From assembly GCF_013283665.1 (NCBI RefSeq), contig NZ_JABEKU010000002.1:246863-310862 (forward strand): DNA of 64,000 nucleotides, in the 5' to 3' direction. Position numbers and translations under genes: made by a program. This stretch comes from Ensifer sesbaniae. GTDB taxonomy: Bacteria > Pseudomonadota > Alphaproteobacteria > Rhizobiales > Rhizobiaceae. This document shows, in pieces, positions 1 to 8,149 of this stretch (the first letter of the stretch is position 1; every line of letters starts with the position of its first letter). The notes under the pieces are model-generated. The model saw only the letters and a program-made list of their open reading frames with translations. It ran no database searches and was not told the origin of the DNA.

Positions 1-1655
1 ATGACTTCCTCCGGCCTGTGTGCCAGCACGCTCGCCGTGATAACCTGAATCATGCTCGGGATCTTCGGCAGGCTGGCCCGACCGAAGGGTGTGAGCATCC
101 GCACCGCCAGTTCGGATGCCCCCGGTATGCTGTCATAGTCGATATAGTGTTTTCTTGGTCCGTGGGAGCCCAAGCTCGCCACGACATTAGGCCCGGTCTT
201 GAGTTCCTTCATCTGCTCCAGCGGCAGATTGTTCATGATGGCGCCATCGACCAGCATGTCGCCATCGGCCGTGAAGAATGGCGGCAGGACACCAGGGATC
301 GAGCCTGACGCCCTGACGGCCTGCCAGAGTTTTCCCCGGCGGTGGACATGCGCCCGCCGACTGCTGAGATTGGTCGACAGAGCGAAGAACGGAAGCCAGA
401 GGTCTTCGATGAGAACGTCGCCATATTCCGCCTGTAGCGTGCGGTCGAGCACCTTGTGATCGAGCAGCGCATATTGTGGCAAGGTGAGACGACGAAACGC
501 GCGGCTCTTGACGAAGATGAGATGCGTTCCCCGGTCGATTGCGTCAGCGTCCAATCCTCTGGCGAAGCCTGCCATCATCGCAGCCCCAGAGCTGGTGCCG
601 CCGAGATAGTCGAAGGAGGCTCCCGCCTCGACGAAGGCTTTGTAAACCCCGATATGTGCGCAGCCGAGCGAGCCTCCACCGGCCGCGACAAATCCCCTCG
701 CCTCACCCGAGATGAAACGGACCAGGCGCTCGACGTCCAGCCCGTCTTCCAGCGAAACGTGGTGATGCTGGCGGACCCCGGGTCGCGCGTCGAGCCACGC
801 GGCGGTTCCGGAAACCGTTGCAGTGCGCTTCGGGTGAACGAGCACAAGCCGAAGGTTCGACGGCGCATGGATGGCAAGCGCCAGCGCCTCACAGGAACTG
901 AGGTCGGCCGGGTCGGATGCATTGGCGAACAGCAGCACGTTGTCGGCCTGGCGGATACAGACGTGCGTCCACTCGCTTGGCTCGTCATCGGCGACATAAA
1001 CGATGATGTCGGCCTTGCCTTCGAGATGGTTCAGCCAGTCGAGCACGGGCTGATCGTCGATCGGCAGGCCGGCGAACCGGCTTTCGAGTTCTCGCCGGGT
1101 CAGGAACACGGCTCGCTTGTCCGCAGAAAATGTGGCACGGAGCTGCGAGATGAAATCGGGTGAAATGCGACTGCGACCCGCAGGCACGATCGCCAGCGTC
1201 CGGAGCTTGCAGGGCTGCTTGGTCTGCGTAGGCACCGGAGACTGCATCGCGAACCGGCGCGCGAGAAACGTCGTCACCGACTGGCGCAGGCTGGGCAACG
1301 CCTTGGCAGCCCTCTCGAACTGGTCGTCGCGAATTTCGAGTACGATCGAATCGCGCGCCGCAACGACGGTGGCAATGCGCGGCAACGCGGCGAAAAAGCC
1401 GATTTCCCCGACAAGTTCGCCCTGTCCGATCTCTGCGACAGTCTCGCCAATGCCCTCCCGGTGCACCGTGAAGCGTCCCGACAGAACGACGAAGAAGCGG
1501 TCCGACCGGTCTCCCTCACGAACGAGAACCTCGCCGCGTCGCAAAATCCGGCGATCGGAGTTGGCGGCCAGGGCCTCCAGCGCGGCCAAAGACGTCTGGT
1601 CGAACAACAACGTCGCCGACAGCAATTTGGCGGCAAGGGAACCGGTGGACTCCAT
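1..1655 (-). CDS. Patatin-like phospholipase with N-terminal cyclic-nucleotide-binding domain (C-terminus cut by window edge)
   Basis: An open frame of 551 codons runs off the left edge. Residues about 15-135 form a cNMP-binding (CRP-type) fold, with a glycine-rich turn followed by GELVGEIGFFAALPR. From about residue 320 a patatin domain shows the oxyanion-hole run AAGGGSLGCAHIG, the nucleophile motif G-T-S-S-G (serine near residue 355) and the dyad aspartate in LVDGAIMNN near residue 468. This order is that of the neuropathy-target-esterase/YchK-like lysophospholipases: a membrane-associated lipase possibly gated by a nucleotide. The start ATG at 1655 begins MESTGSLAAK; no upstream start in frame is better. 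The gene stands alone, separated by 254 bases from the next gene. What lies beyond the nucleophile-aspartate pair is mostly outside the window. Family assignment is secure; substrate and effector are unknown. Confidence 0.9.
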   Translation of the reverse strand, partial: MESTGSLAAKLLSATLLFDQTSLAALEALAANSDRRILRRGEVLVREGDRSDRFFVVLSGRFTVHREGIGETVAEIGQGELVGEIGFFAALPRIATVVAARDSIVLEIRDDQFERAAKALPSLRQSVTTFLARRFAMQSPVPTQTKQPCKLRTLAIVPAGRSRISPDFISQLRATFSADKRAVFLTRRELESRFAGLPIDDQPVLDWLNHLEGKADIIVYVADDEPSEWTHVCIRQADNVLLFANASDPADLSSCEALALAIHAPSNLRLVLVHPKRTATVSGTAAWLDARPGVRQHHHVSLEDGLDVERLVRFISGEARGFVAAGGGSLGCAHIGVYKAFVEAGASFDYLGGTSSGAAMMAGFARGLDADAIDRGTHLIFVKSRAFRRLTLPQYALLDHKVLDRTLQAEYGDVLIEDLWLPFFALSTNLSSRRAHVHRRGKLWQAVRASGSIPGVLPPFFTADGDMLVDGAIMNNLPLEQMKELKTGPNVVASLGSHGPRKHYIDYDSIPGASELAVRMLTPFGRASLPKIPSMIQVITASVLAHRPEEV

Positions 1656-1909
1656 CGAACCTTCCTTGGTGCAGCGTCGGTCAACCTTAGCGGTTCCCAC
1701 GGGAATTGCCGAACAGATTTGGCGTGGGCCATCCTCAAACGTGTGACGTTGTTTGACGCCCGAGCGGGCGGGAACCGGACAAAGGTTGGCTGGAGCGGCC
1801 AGCTTACTCAAGCAGCTACAATCTCAATGGAAATCAAATCACTAGAACCGCTGCTTCATGCGAATTGATAACGCCAGTTCCGTTCTATCGGGCTGACCGG
1901 CAGTCAAGC

Positions 1910-2440
1910 CTAGCGCTTGGCGTGGATGTCTTTCGCCTCGTCCCGAGGCTCGACGTCTGGCTGTTCGTGCCGCATGGCCCGCGCCTCGATAAAGCCGATG
2001 ACAAAAAGGACGGAAAAGGCGGATGCCGCCGCAAGGCCGGCGACGCCCCATTGGCCGAAGCCCACCGCAAGACCGATGGCCCCTGCGAGCCAGAGACTGG
2101 CGCCAGTCGTTATTCCCTGGACCTCGCCCCTGGAAAGCACGATGGTGCCGGCGGCGAGAAAGGCAACGCCCGCGGTCACCGCTTCCACCACGCGCAGCGG
2201 GTCGAGGCGGACGCGATCGTCGAAGAAGCCACCGAGTCGGACGCTCTCAAGCGAAATGACGCCGAAAGTGCAGGCAGCAAGACAGACGAGCATATGGGTC
2301 TTGAGGCCTGCCGGTCGCGCCTTTGTCTCGCGCTCGAAACCGATGACGGCCCCCAGGAACAGTGCGCCGAGGATGCGCGCAAATACGACGGGATAAGGAA
2401 TCTGTGACGGCGGGAACAATTCGGCGGCGATCTGATCCAT
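1910..2440 (-). CDS. MgtC/SapB family inner-membrane protein
   Basis: This 176-residue protein carries the MgtC/SapB N-terminal membrane domain: a first helix FARILGALFLGAVIGFERE ending in the conserved GFERE-type motif, then KTHMLVCLAAC, and further helices around residues 88-105, 110-130 and 140-158. In the family the conserved acidic and arginine residues after helix 1 mark the signature. Members act in Mg2+-limited growth or acid and membrane-potential homeostasis, often by modulating the F-ATPase or transporters. The C-terminal soluble ACT-like domain of true MgtC is absent, so this is the short SapB-like form. The ribosome-binding site before the start is weak. The downstream neighbour is the patatin phospholipase gene, same strand, 254 bases away. 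The exact role cannot be read from sequence. Confidence 0.85.
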   Translation of the reverse strand: MDQIAAELFPPSQIPYPVVFARILGALFLGAVIGFERETKARPAGLKTHMLVCLAACTFGVISLESVRLGGFFDDRVRLDPLRVVEAVTAGVAFLAAGTIVLSRGEVQGITTGASLWLAGAIGLAVGFGQWGVAGLAAASAFSVLFVIGFIEARAMRHEQPDVEPRDEAKDIHAKR

Positions 2441-2554
2441 GCGGAACCAACGCGAAGTCCTCGCATTGGTTCCGCATGATGGCGCCGCGCCTCACCCAGT
2501 GCGCGGTCGCCGGGAGCGGCCTGTCCCCACCCCGCTCCGAAGCGAAGTCGACGC

Positions 2555-3073
<519 letters not shown>

Positions 3074-3077
3074 CTAC

Positions 3078-3093
3078 TTTGATGCGCGTCAAA
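3078..3093. promoter_or_regulatory. FNR/FixK-type binding box
   Basis: The sequence TTTGATGCGCGTCAAA is a 16-base palindrome with one mismatch. It matches the FNR/FixK consensus TTGAT-N4-ATCAA at nine of ten positions. It lies between the pseudoazurin gene (start 3001, minus) and the MarR gene (plus), about 80 bases from the former. Pseudoazurin genes of denitrifiers and rhizobia are typically under FnrN, FixK or NnrR control, so pseudoazurin is the likely target. Whether it also serves the divergent MarR gene cannot be told from sequence. Confidence 0.7.
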
Positions 3094-3117
3094 TTCGCGG
3101 CGCTTTTCTAACGCCCG

Positions 3118-3143
3118 TTGACAATGCATAGGAATCCTATACG
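3118..3143 (+). promoter_or_regulatory. MarR promoter with overlapping 13-bp operator palindrome
   Basis: A TTGACA hexamer (3118-3123) is followed by the perfect inverted repeat ATAGGAATCCTAT (3128-3140, six-base arms around one base), which runs into TATACG. A palindrome of this size directly in front of a MarR gene is the usual place for autorepression. The -10 element is poor in spacing, so promoter assignment is tentative; the palindrome itself is certain. Confidence 0.5.
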
Positions 3144-3144
3144 A

Positions 3145-3810
3145 ATGATTGCCGTGAGCATCGAACCTGGCAGCACACCCCCTCTGGTCGACCGAATTGG
3201 TGACGGGCTATCGCGCGTGGCAACGGCCATGCGTAGCGAGGCCTGGACGGCGGCCGAGGCCATCGGCCTCAATCCGACGCAATTGCAGATCCTCACCTTT
3301 CTCGTTGCCCGCGGCCGAAGCGGCATGCGCGTAAAGCAGATCGCTGCCTATCTCGGTGTCAGCCAGCCCACGACGACGGATTCGGTCAATGCGCTCCTGC
3401 GCAAGGGCCTTGTCGAGAAGCAGGCCGACCCCAGCGATGCGCGTGCGCTTTCCGTCGCGGCAACGCCGCAAGGCGAAACCGCTGTTCGTCAGGCCGGTCA
3501 GCTGGCATCGGCGACCGAGGATGCCATCGCGGCGCTCTCCAAGCTCGAGCAGCAGGACCTGCTGACGCACCTCGTCAAGATCATCCGCCGCTTGCAGACG
3601 GCAGGAGCCATCCCTGAGCAGCGCATGTGCGTCAACTGTCGCTACTTCCGGCCCAATGTCTACGACGATGCGAAGGCCCCGCACCATTGCGCCTTCGTCG
3701 ATGCCGCCTTCGGGCCGGCGGAATTGCGCGTTGACTGCGGTGAATTTGAAGGCGCCGACGCCGCTGAGCGGGACGCTGCTTGGCGCGTTTTCAACCGCGG
3801 TGCGGTCTGA
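3145..3810 (+). CDS. MarR-family regulator with cysteine-rich C-terminal tail
   Basis: This 221-residue protein has a MarR winged helix-turn-helix at about residues 40-110 (LNPTQLQILTFLVARG, then VKQIAAYLGVSQPTTTDSVNALLRKGLVE and the wing DPSDARALSV). After the dimerisation helices comes an unusual tail with C162-x2-C165, HHC182 and DC198, about 60 residues longer than a typical MarR. Four cysteines plus a histidine pair suggest a metal or iron-sulfur site, or a thiol redox sensor; this is inference. The gene is followed by AhpD-like, thioredoxin-fold, amidotransferase and MOSC genes, all plus strand, which it probably controls. The start is uncertain: TTG 3118 and ATG 3124 lie in the promoter-like sequence, so I prefer the ATG at 3145. 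Confidence 0.85.
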   Translation: MIAVSIEPGSTPPLVDRIGDGLSRVATAMRSEAWTAAEAIGLNPTQLQILTFLVARGRSGMRVKQIAAYLGVSQPTTTDSVNALLRKGLVEKQADPSDARALSVAATPQGETAVRQAGQLASATEDAIAALSKLEQQDLLTHLVKIIRRLQTAGAIPEQRMCVNCRYFRPNVYDDAKAPHHCAFVDAAFGPAELRVDCGEFEGADAAERDAAWRVFNRGAV

Positions 3811-3952
3811 CATGAAAATGAAAGGATACACCAGCGCCGGCAACCAGGCCCGGGGCAGACCGAAAGCACCACCTTGCTTTCGCAGAGAGCTTCAACATCG
3901 GATCCCGCAAGCACCGTTCTCAGTACCGCGGACGGGCACCGATGATGTTGGC

Positions 3953-3984
3953 GCCGGTCCGACGTCTGCCATCGGCGGACCGGC
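3953..3984 (+). terminator. Terminator-like hairpin between marR and the AhpD-like gene
   Basis: A nine-base perfect stem, GCCGGTCCG pairing with CGGACCGGC across a 14-base loop, is followed at once by AATTTTCT. It sits in the 210-base gap after the MarR gene and 36 bases before the next start codon. It could end the regulator transcript or attenuate read-through into the redox genes. The T-run is short, so it may be leaky. Confidence 0.5.
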
Positions 3985-4020
3985 AATTTTCTCCCTCCAC
4001 GCAAATAGAAAGAGAAAACC

Positions 4021-4569
4021 ATGAGCAGAATTAATCTAGTTGACCCCAATTCGGCAACCGGTGCCAGCGGTGAGCTGCTTGGCGAGATCCGCTCAGCCTT
4101 CGGGATCGCCCCCAACATGTTCCGGGCGGTTGCCAATTCCTCGGCCGCACTTGCCAGCATGTGGGGTTCTTTCGGCGCGCTCGGAAACGGCCGCCTCGGC
4201 GCCAAGCTCGGCGAACAGATCGCCGTTGCCGTCGCCGACCGCAATGATTGCCACTATTGCCTCGCCGCCCATACCGCTCTTGGCCGCAAGGCCGGAGCGA
4301 CCGCCGAGGAAATGACAGGCGCGCAACGGGGCAAATCGTCCGACCCGAAGACCGCAGCCGCGTTGATCTTCGCCCAGAAGCTCGTCGAGGCACGTGGCCA
4401 GGTCACCGACGCGGATGTGCGGGCGTTGCGCGATGCCGGTTACGACGATCAGGACATCGTTGAGATCATTGCCCATGTCGCGCTCAACCTCTTCACCAAC
4501 TACATCAACGTCGCGCTCGCCGTACCGGTGGATTTCCCCGGCGTGAAGCTCGTTCGCGAAGCGGCCTGA
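4021..4569 (+). CDS. AhpD-like / carboxymuconolactone decarboxylase family protein
   Basis: The protein has 182 residues. It contains the CMD/AhpD redox motif C77-x2-C80-x3-H84 (NDCHYCLAAH) preceded by the helix LGEQIAVAVADR. In AhpD this motif is a dithiol active site that reduces a peroxiredoxin partner or acts directly on peroxides. Small uncharacterised members of this clan use it for alkylhydroperoxidase-like chemistry. An AAAGAGAA ribosome-binding site precedes ATG 4021. It is the first gene of a tight plus-strand series with a thioredoxin-fold protein, a glutamine amidotransferase and a MOSC protein, and lies downstream of a MarR regulator. This points to defence against peroxides or electrophiles. 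Substrate unknown. Confidence 0.88.
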   Translation: MSRINLVDPNSATGASGELLGEIRSAFGIAPNMFRAVANSSAALASMWGSFGALGNGRLGAKLGEQIAVAVADRNDCHYCLAAHTALGRKAGATAEEMTGAQRGKSSDPKTAAALIFAQKLVEARGQVTDADVRALRDAGYDDQDIVEIIAHVALNLFTNYINVALAVPVDFPGVKLVREAA

Positions 4570-4617
4570 CAAGGCGGCCGGACGGCAGCACCCGTCCGGT
4601 CTTCTCCGGAGAAGACA

Positions 4618-5181
4618 ATGAATAGCAGCTATCGGATCGCGGCGCCGGAACTCGCCGTTTCAACCTGGTTCAATTCCCCGACGCCGCCTAGCCTCGAATG
4701 GCTTCGCGGACGGGTCGTTTTCCTCCATGCCTTTCAGATGCTCTGCCCGGCCTGCGTCTCGCACGGCCTGCCCCAGACCCAGCGCGTGCAGGCCGTCTTC
4801 CGCGAGACCGACCTCCAGGTCATTGGCCTGCATTCGGTGTTCGAGCATCACGCGGTCATGACGCCCGACGCGCTCAAGGCTTTCATTCACGAATACCGTC
4901 TGACCTTCCCGATCGCCGTCGATCAACCATCGGATGACGGGCCGATACCGAAGACGATGGAACGCTACGGGATGCGCGGCACGCCAACCGCGATCATCAT
5001 CGGCCGCGACGGTCATGTTGAATATCACCGCTTCGGCATCGAAGACGACATGGTCATCGGCGCTCGCCTCGCCACGCTGCTCGCGGCGCCGATCCCGGAC
5101 GTCGCCGCCAAAAGTCCGGAAACGCGCGGGTGCACGGACGACGGCTGCACGATCCCCAACACTCATGATGAATGCCGCTAG
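4618..5181 (+). CDS. Thioredoxin-fold redoxin (TlpA/AhpC-TSA type)
   Basis: This 187-residue protein shows the thioredoxin-fold pattern RGRVVFLHAFQMLCPAC, with a CPAC active site (C43, C46), a cis-proline region GTPTAIIIGRDG near residue 120 and a terminal strand VEYHRFG. No signal peptide is visible, so it should be cytoplasmic, unlike classical TlpA. The C-terminus adds three cysteines (CTDDGC and DEC), which could resolve disulfides or bind metal; this is unusual for the family. GGAGAAGACA before ATG 4618 is a good ribosome-binding site. It likely serves as electron partner for the AhpD-like protein encoded 48 bases upstream. Reductase or peroxidase activity remains to be shown. Confidence 0.82.
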   Translation: MNSSYRIAAPELAVSTWFNSPTPPSLEWLRGRVVFLHAFQMLCPACVSHGLPQTQRVQAVFRETDLQVIGLHSVFEHHAVMTPDALKAFIHEYRLTFPIAVDQPSDDGPIPKTMERYGMRGTPTAIIIGRDGHVEYHRFGIEDDMVIGARLATLLAAPIPDVAAKSPETRGCTDDGCTIPNTHDECR

Positions 5182-5193
5182 AGGAGACGGCTG

Positions 5194-5901
5194 ATGACTT
5201 CAAAGAAGGCCGTCGCCGTACGGCACGTGCATTTCGAGGACCTTGGCACCCTTGCGGCTCCGCTGCGCGCGGCGGGGTTTGCCATCGAGTATCGAGACGT
5301 AGGAAATGACGACTATCTTTCGTTCGATCCGACCGAGCCGGATCTTCTCGTCGTGCTCGGCGGCCCGATCGGCGTCTACGAGGATACGGCCTATCCGTTC
5401 GTCGCAGACGAGATCGCAATGCTGCAAGCACGTCTTGCCGCCGACCGACCGACGCTTGGCATTTGCCTGGGCGCGCAACTGATCGCCCGAGCGCTTGGCG
5501 CTCGCGTCTATTCATCCGGCATCAAGGAGATCGGCTTTTCGCCGCTGAGCCTCTCTGCCGCCGGCCTTGCTTCACCTCTCCGTCATCTCGCCGACGTTTC
5601 CGTGTTGCACTGGCATGGAGATACGTTTGATCTGCCGCGCGGTGCTGAGCTGCTGGCCTCGACGCCAGATATCGCACGGCAGGCTTTCATGCATGGACGA
5701 AAGGTGCTCGGCTTGCAGTTCCACCCAGAGGCTGAAACGGATGCTGCCTTCGAACGCTGGCTGGTCGGCCATGCCTGCGAACTGGCGGCTGCTGGGTTGA
5801 GCGTGGCGGGTCTTCGTGCCGATGCCCGGCGCTTCGGCCCCAGCCTGAAGCGCGCCGCCGCAGCGATGATTGGCGACTGGCTGGAGCATATCGATGATTG
5901 A
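5194..5901 (+). CDS. Class I glutamine amidotransferase-like protein (GuaA N-domain type)
   Basis: The protein has 235 residues and is a stand-alone GATase1 domain. The nucleophile lies in LGICLGAQLIA (C91) and the catalytic His-Glu pair in LQFHPEAE (H177, E179); the oxyanion strand is VVLGGPIGVYED. Such free-standing domains resemble the glutaminase part of GMP synthase. Members act on glutamine or on gamma-glutamyl compounds such as glutathione derivatives. A GAGGAGACGG ribosome-binding site fixes ATG 5194, 12 bases after the redoxin stop. Its 3' end overlaps the MOSC start, indicating translational coupling. In this redox operon a gamma-glutamyl or glutathione-related substrate is plausible but not shown. 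Confidence 0.88.
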   Translation: MTSKKAVAVRHVHFEDLGTLAAPLRAAGFAIEYRDVGNDDYLSFDPTEPDLLVVLGGPIGVYEDTAYPFVADEIAMLQARLAADRPTLGICLGAQLIARALGARVYSSGIKEIGFSPLSLSAAGLASPLRHLADVSVLHWHGDTFDLPRGAELLASTPDIARQAFMHGRKVLGLQFHPEAETDAAFERWLVGHACELAAAGLSVAGLRADARRFGPSLKRAAAAMIGDWLEHIDD

Positions 5902-6607
5902 CCGGCAGCCGATTGTTCTCGACGCATTGCTCTTAGGCAGCCTCTCGCCGATCGACGATCGGGGAACCCTGAGCGGCATCGTCAAATATCCAATCGTTGG
6001 CGCCGTGCTGCTCGGCGCCACCGGCTTTTCCGGCGATCACCAGGGGGACCTCAAAAGGCATGGCGGTGTCGACAAGGCCGTGCATCATTACCCTCGGGAC
6101 CATTATCGGGTCTGGGTGGATGAGATCGGCTCCATGCCGCTGTTGCAACAGCCGGGCGCCTTTGGCGAAAATCTTTCGACCCTGGGGCTGGCGGAGAGCG
6201 ACGTCGCGGTCGGCGACCGGTTCCGCCTGGGCGGCGCTCTTCTTGAGGTAAGCCAGGGAAGGCAGCCCTGCTGGAAGCTAAACCGCCGCTTCGATTTGCC
6301 CGATATGGCCCGGCGTCTCCAGCAATCCGGCCGCACCGGCTGGTATTATCGCGTCATCGAGAGCGGACCGGTTTCGGCCGGCGACCGAATGCACCTCGTC
6401 GAGCGCCGTCACCCGGAATGGACGATCGCCCGGCTCTGGCACTTTCTCTACGTCGATACCCTGAATAGGGAGGCTCTTGAAGAGATCGCGAACCTAACCA
6501 TTCTCCCATCGAACTGGCGGGATTACGCAGCGAAGCGCCTGCAGACGCGCAGGGTCGAGGACTGGTCGCGACGTCTCGATGGCGAAACCGCGCCGGTCAG
6601 CGGCTAA
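5894..6607 (+). CDS. MOSC-domain protein, YiiM-like
   Basis: This 237-residue protein has a MOSC (molybdenum cofactor sulfurase C-terminal) domain in residues about 25-160, with DHQGDLKRHGGVDKAVHHY, the loop GAFGENLSTLGL and the conserved cysteine in QGRQPCWKLNRRF. A YiiM-type 3-alpha region follows. YiiM of E. coli is part of molybdenum-cofactor-dependent detoxification of N-hydroxylated bases; related domains carry sulfur for the cofactor. ATG 5894 overlaps the stop of the amidotransferase gene (ATGATTGA), a strong coupling signal; a TTG 24 bases earlier is possible but unneeded. It is the last gene of the redox series. Reducing N-hydroxylated or otherwise oxidised compounds would fit the set; this is inference. 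Confidence 0.88.
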   Translation: MIDRQPIVLDALLLGSLSPIDDRGTLSGIVKYPIVGAVLLGATGFSGDHQGDLKRHGGVDKAVHHYPRDHYRVWVDEIGSMPLLQQPGAFGENLSTLGLAESDVAVGDRFRLGGALLEVSQGRQPCWKLNRRFDLPDMARRLQQSGRTGWYYRVIESGPVSAGDRMHLVERRHPEWTIARLWHFLYVDTLNREALEEIANLTILPSNWRDYAAKRLQTRRVEDWSRRLDGETAPVSG

Positions 6608-6706
6608 AGTGCATGGCGATCTCTCGGAATCGCGCCTTGCGCCTTATCGCAAAACCGCACACGGATATGTTCCAGCCGCACCATGGGCGGGCAGTGATGG
6701 CTGTTG

Positions 6707-8149
6707 CTAGATTGTTGTGACGGATGCGACGCGCTGGCCGCTTCGCGCCGGTCTTTCCAGCATGTCGGCAATTTCTTCGGCGACGAAAATTGCATGGTCG
6801 TTGACCTGCGGCAGGCCCATGAGTTCGCCGAAGGTGCCACGCGCCAACGGGCCGGCAACGATCAGCGATCGCTCCGCTGTGTCGTTCGCGCCAACCGCGC
6901 GGCTCGCCTCGTCGCAAGCAAGGCCCAGACCCACGTCATCCAAACGCAACCATCCCTGTGAAGCGAGGTCGGCCAGCCAGCCTTGGCTCGAGAGGATGCC
7001 GGTATGAGCCGGACCGGTGGTCACCACACAGGCATCGAACAGCAGGCGCTCCAGGCGGCCGGCATGTCGGTGACGGATATCGACCGCGATGACATGGCCG
7101 CGTCTCTCGACCTGCTCGATCGCAGCTCCGACAATTCGCACCCGCCCTTGCTCCAGCCCATGCAGGATCGCTCCATCGATCTGCGGTGCCACGCGAAAGC
7201 GGTGGACGTCCCAGAATGGACGCAGATGGCGCACGAGGCGGCGGCGCTCCGCCACCGGCAGGGCCCTCCAGACCTGACCGCCCTGGCTGCGGAGCGCGTC
7301 GAAAACCCCATGCCAGCTGGTACCGATTTCGGCGGCCTGGCGCAGGGCGCGCCGGACGCGCTGCAGCAAGTCGAGCGCGGTTCGCGCCGGGTTGCTGGAG
7401 AAATCGCCGAACGGTTCCTGGGGCTCGCCCGGATGACCGCGCGACCGCAGGCCCCGGCGCGACAATGCGACGACCGGGCCGCGATGATCGGCGAGCCTCA
7501 GCGAAGCAATCACGTCGGCTGCCGTCAGCCCGTTTCCGACGACGAGGACGTGGTCATCGGGGCGGATGCAGTCCAGCGCACCAGCAACGGTGGAATCGGG
7601 CACATAGCGCGGGTGGCCGCGAAGCGCCTGATCCACGCCGCGTGGGGCGCAGGGCGCCGGATGCGTCGTGGCGATAACGACGATGTCGGCCAGCAGGTCC
7701 GTGCCGGCGGAACTACTCAGTCGCCAACGATTCCCACGGCGCTCGATATGCTCGACATGTTCACGCCGATGCTCGACCTTTCCACTTTTCAGGAACGGCG
7801 CGACGAACTCGCAGACATAGCGGCCGAACACCGCTCGGCGCGGATAGAGATTGCCGTCGACCGCCAGAGCGTCGGGATCGTCGCGCGGTTCGCCTTTTGC
7901 CGCCATCCAGTTGAGGAAATCGTCGGGATCGTCGGGAACCAAGCTCATGCGCGCCGCCGGCACATTGATGCGGTGCGCGGGATTGTCCGTATCGTAGGCG
8001 AGGCCCGCGCCAAGGCGCGCCCTCGGCTCGAAGACGATAATGGTCGCGCCGTCGCTCGCCGCGTTCCGCGCGAGGTTTGCGGCAACCGCCGCCCCGGTGA
8101 AACCGCCGCCGACGATGGCGATCACGGGTCGGCGCGTCGGTCCCGTCAC
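6707..8149 (-). CDS. FAD/NAD(P)-binding oxidoreductase (sulfonate-cluster type)
   Basis: The 480-residue protein begins with a Rossmann dinucleotide motif, [17 protein letters not shown], followed by [15 protein letters not shown], where FAD binds. A second nucleotide motif, [17 protein letters not shown], lies near residue 200. It belongs to the FAD-dependent proteins loosely related to lysine/ornithine N-monooxygenases and HpnW-like proteins, often annotated only as FAD/NAD(P)-binding. It starts with GTG at 8149, overlapping the ssuD stop by four bases (GTGA), so both are co-translated. A second family member sits at 10275-11681. Being coupled to an SsuD-type enzyme, it may oxidise or reduce sulfur compounds or supply reduced flavin. 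Precise reaction unknown. Confidence 0.85.
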   Translation of the reverse strand: MTGPTRRPVIAIVGGGFTGAAVAANLARNAASDGATIIVFEPRARLGAGLAYDTDNPAHRINVPAARMSLVPDDPDDFLNWMAAKGEPRDDPDALAVDGNLYPRRAVFGRYVCEFVAPFLKSGKVEHRREHVEHIERRGNRWRLSSSAGTDLLADIVVIATTHPAPCAPRGVDQALRGHPRYVPDSTVAGALDCIRPDDHVLVVGNGLTAADVIASLRLADHRGPVVALSRRGLRSRGHPGEPQEPFGDFSSNPARTALDLLQRVRRALRQAAEIGTSWHGVFDALRSQGGQVWRALPVAERRRLVRHLRPFWDVHRFRVAPQIDGAILHGLEQGRVRIVGAAIEQVERRGHVIAVDIRHRHAGRLERLLFDACVVTTGPAHTGILSSQGWLADLASQGWLRLDDVGLGLACDEASRAVGANDTAERSLIVAGPLARGTFGELMGLPQVNDHAIFVAEEIADMLERPARSGQRVASVTTI

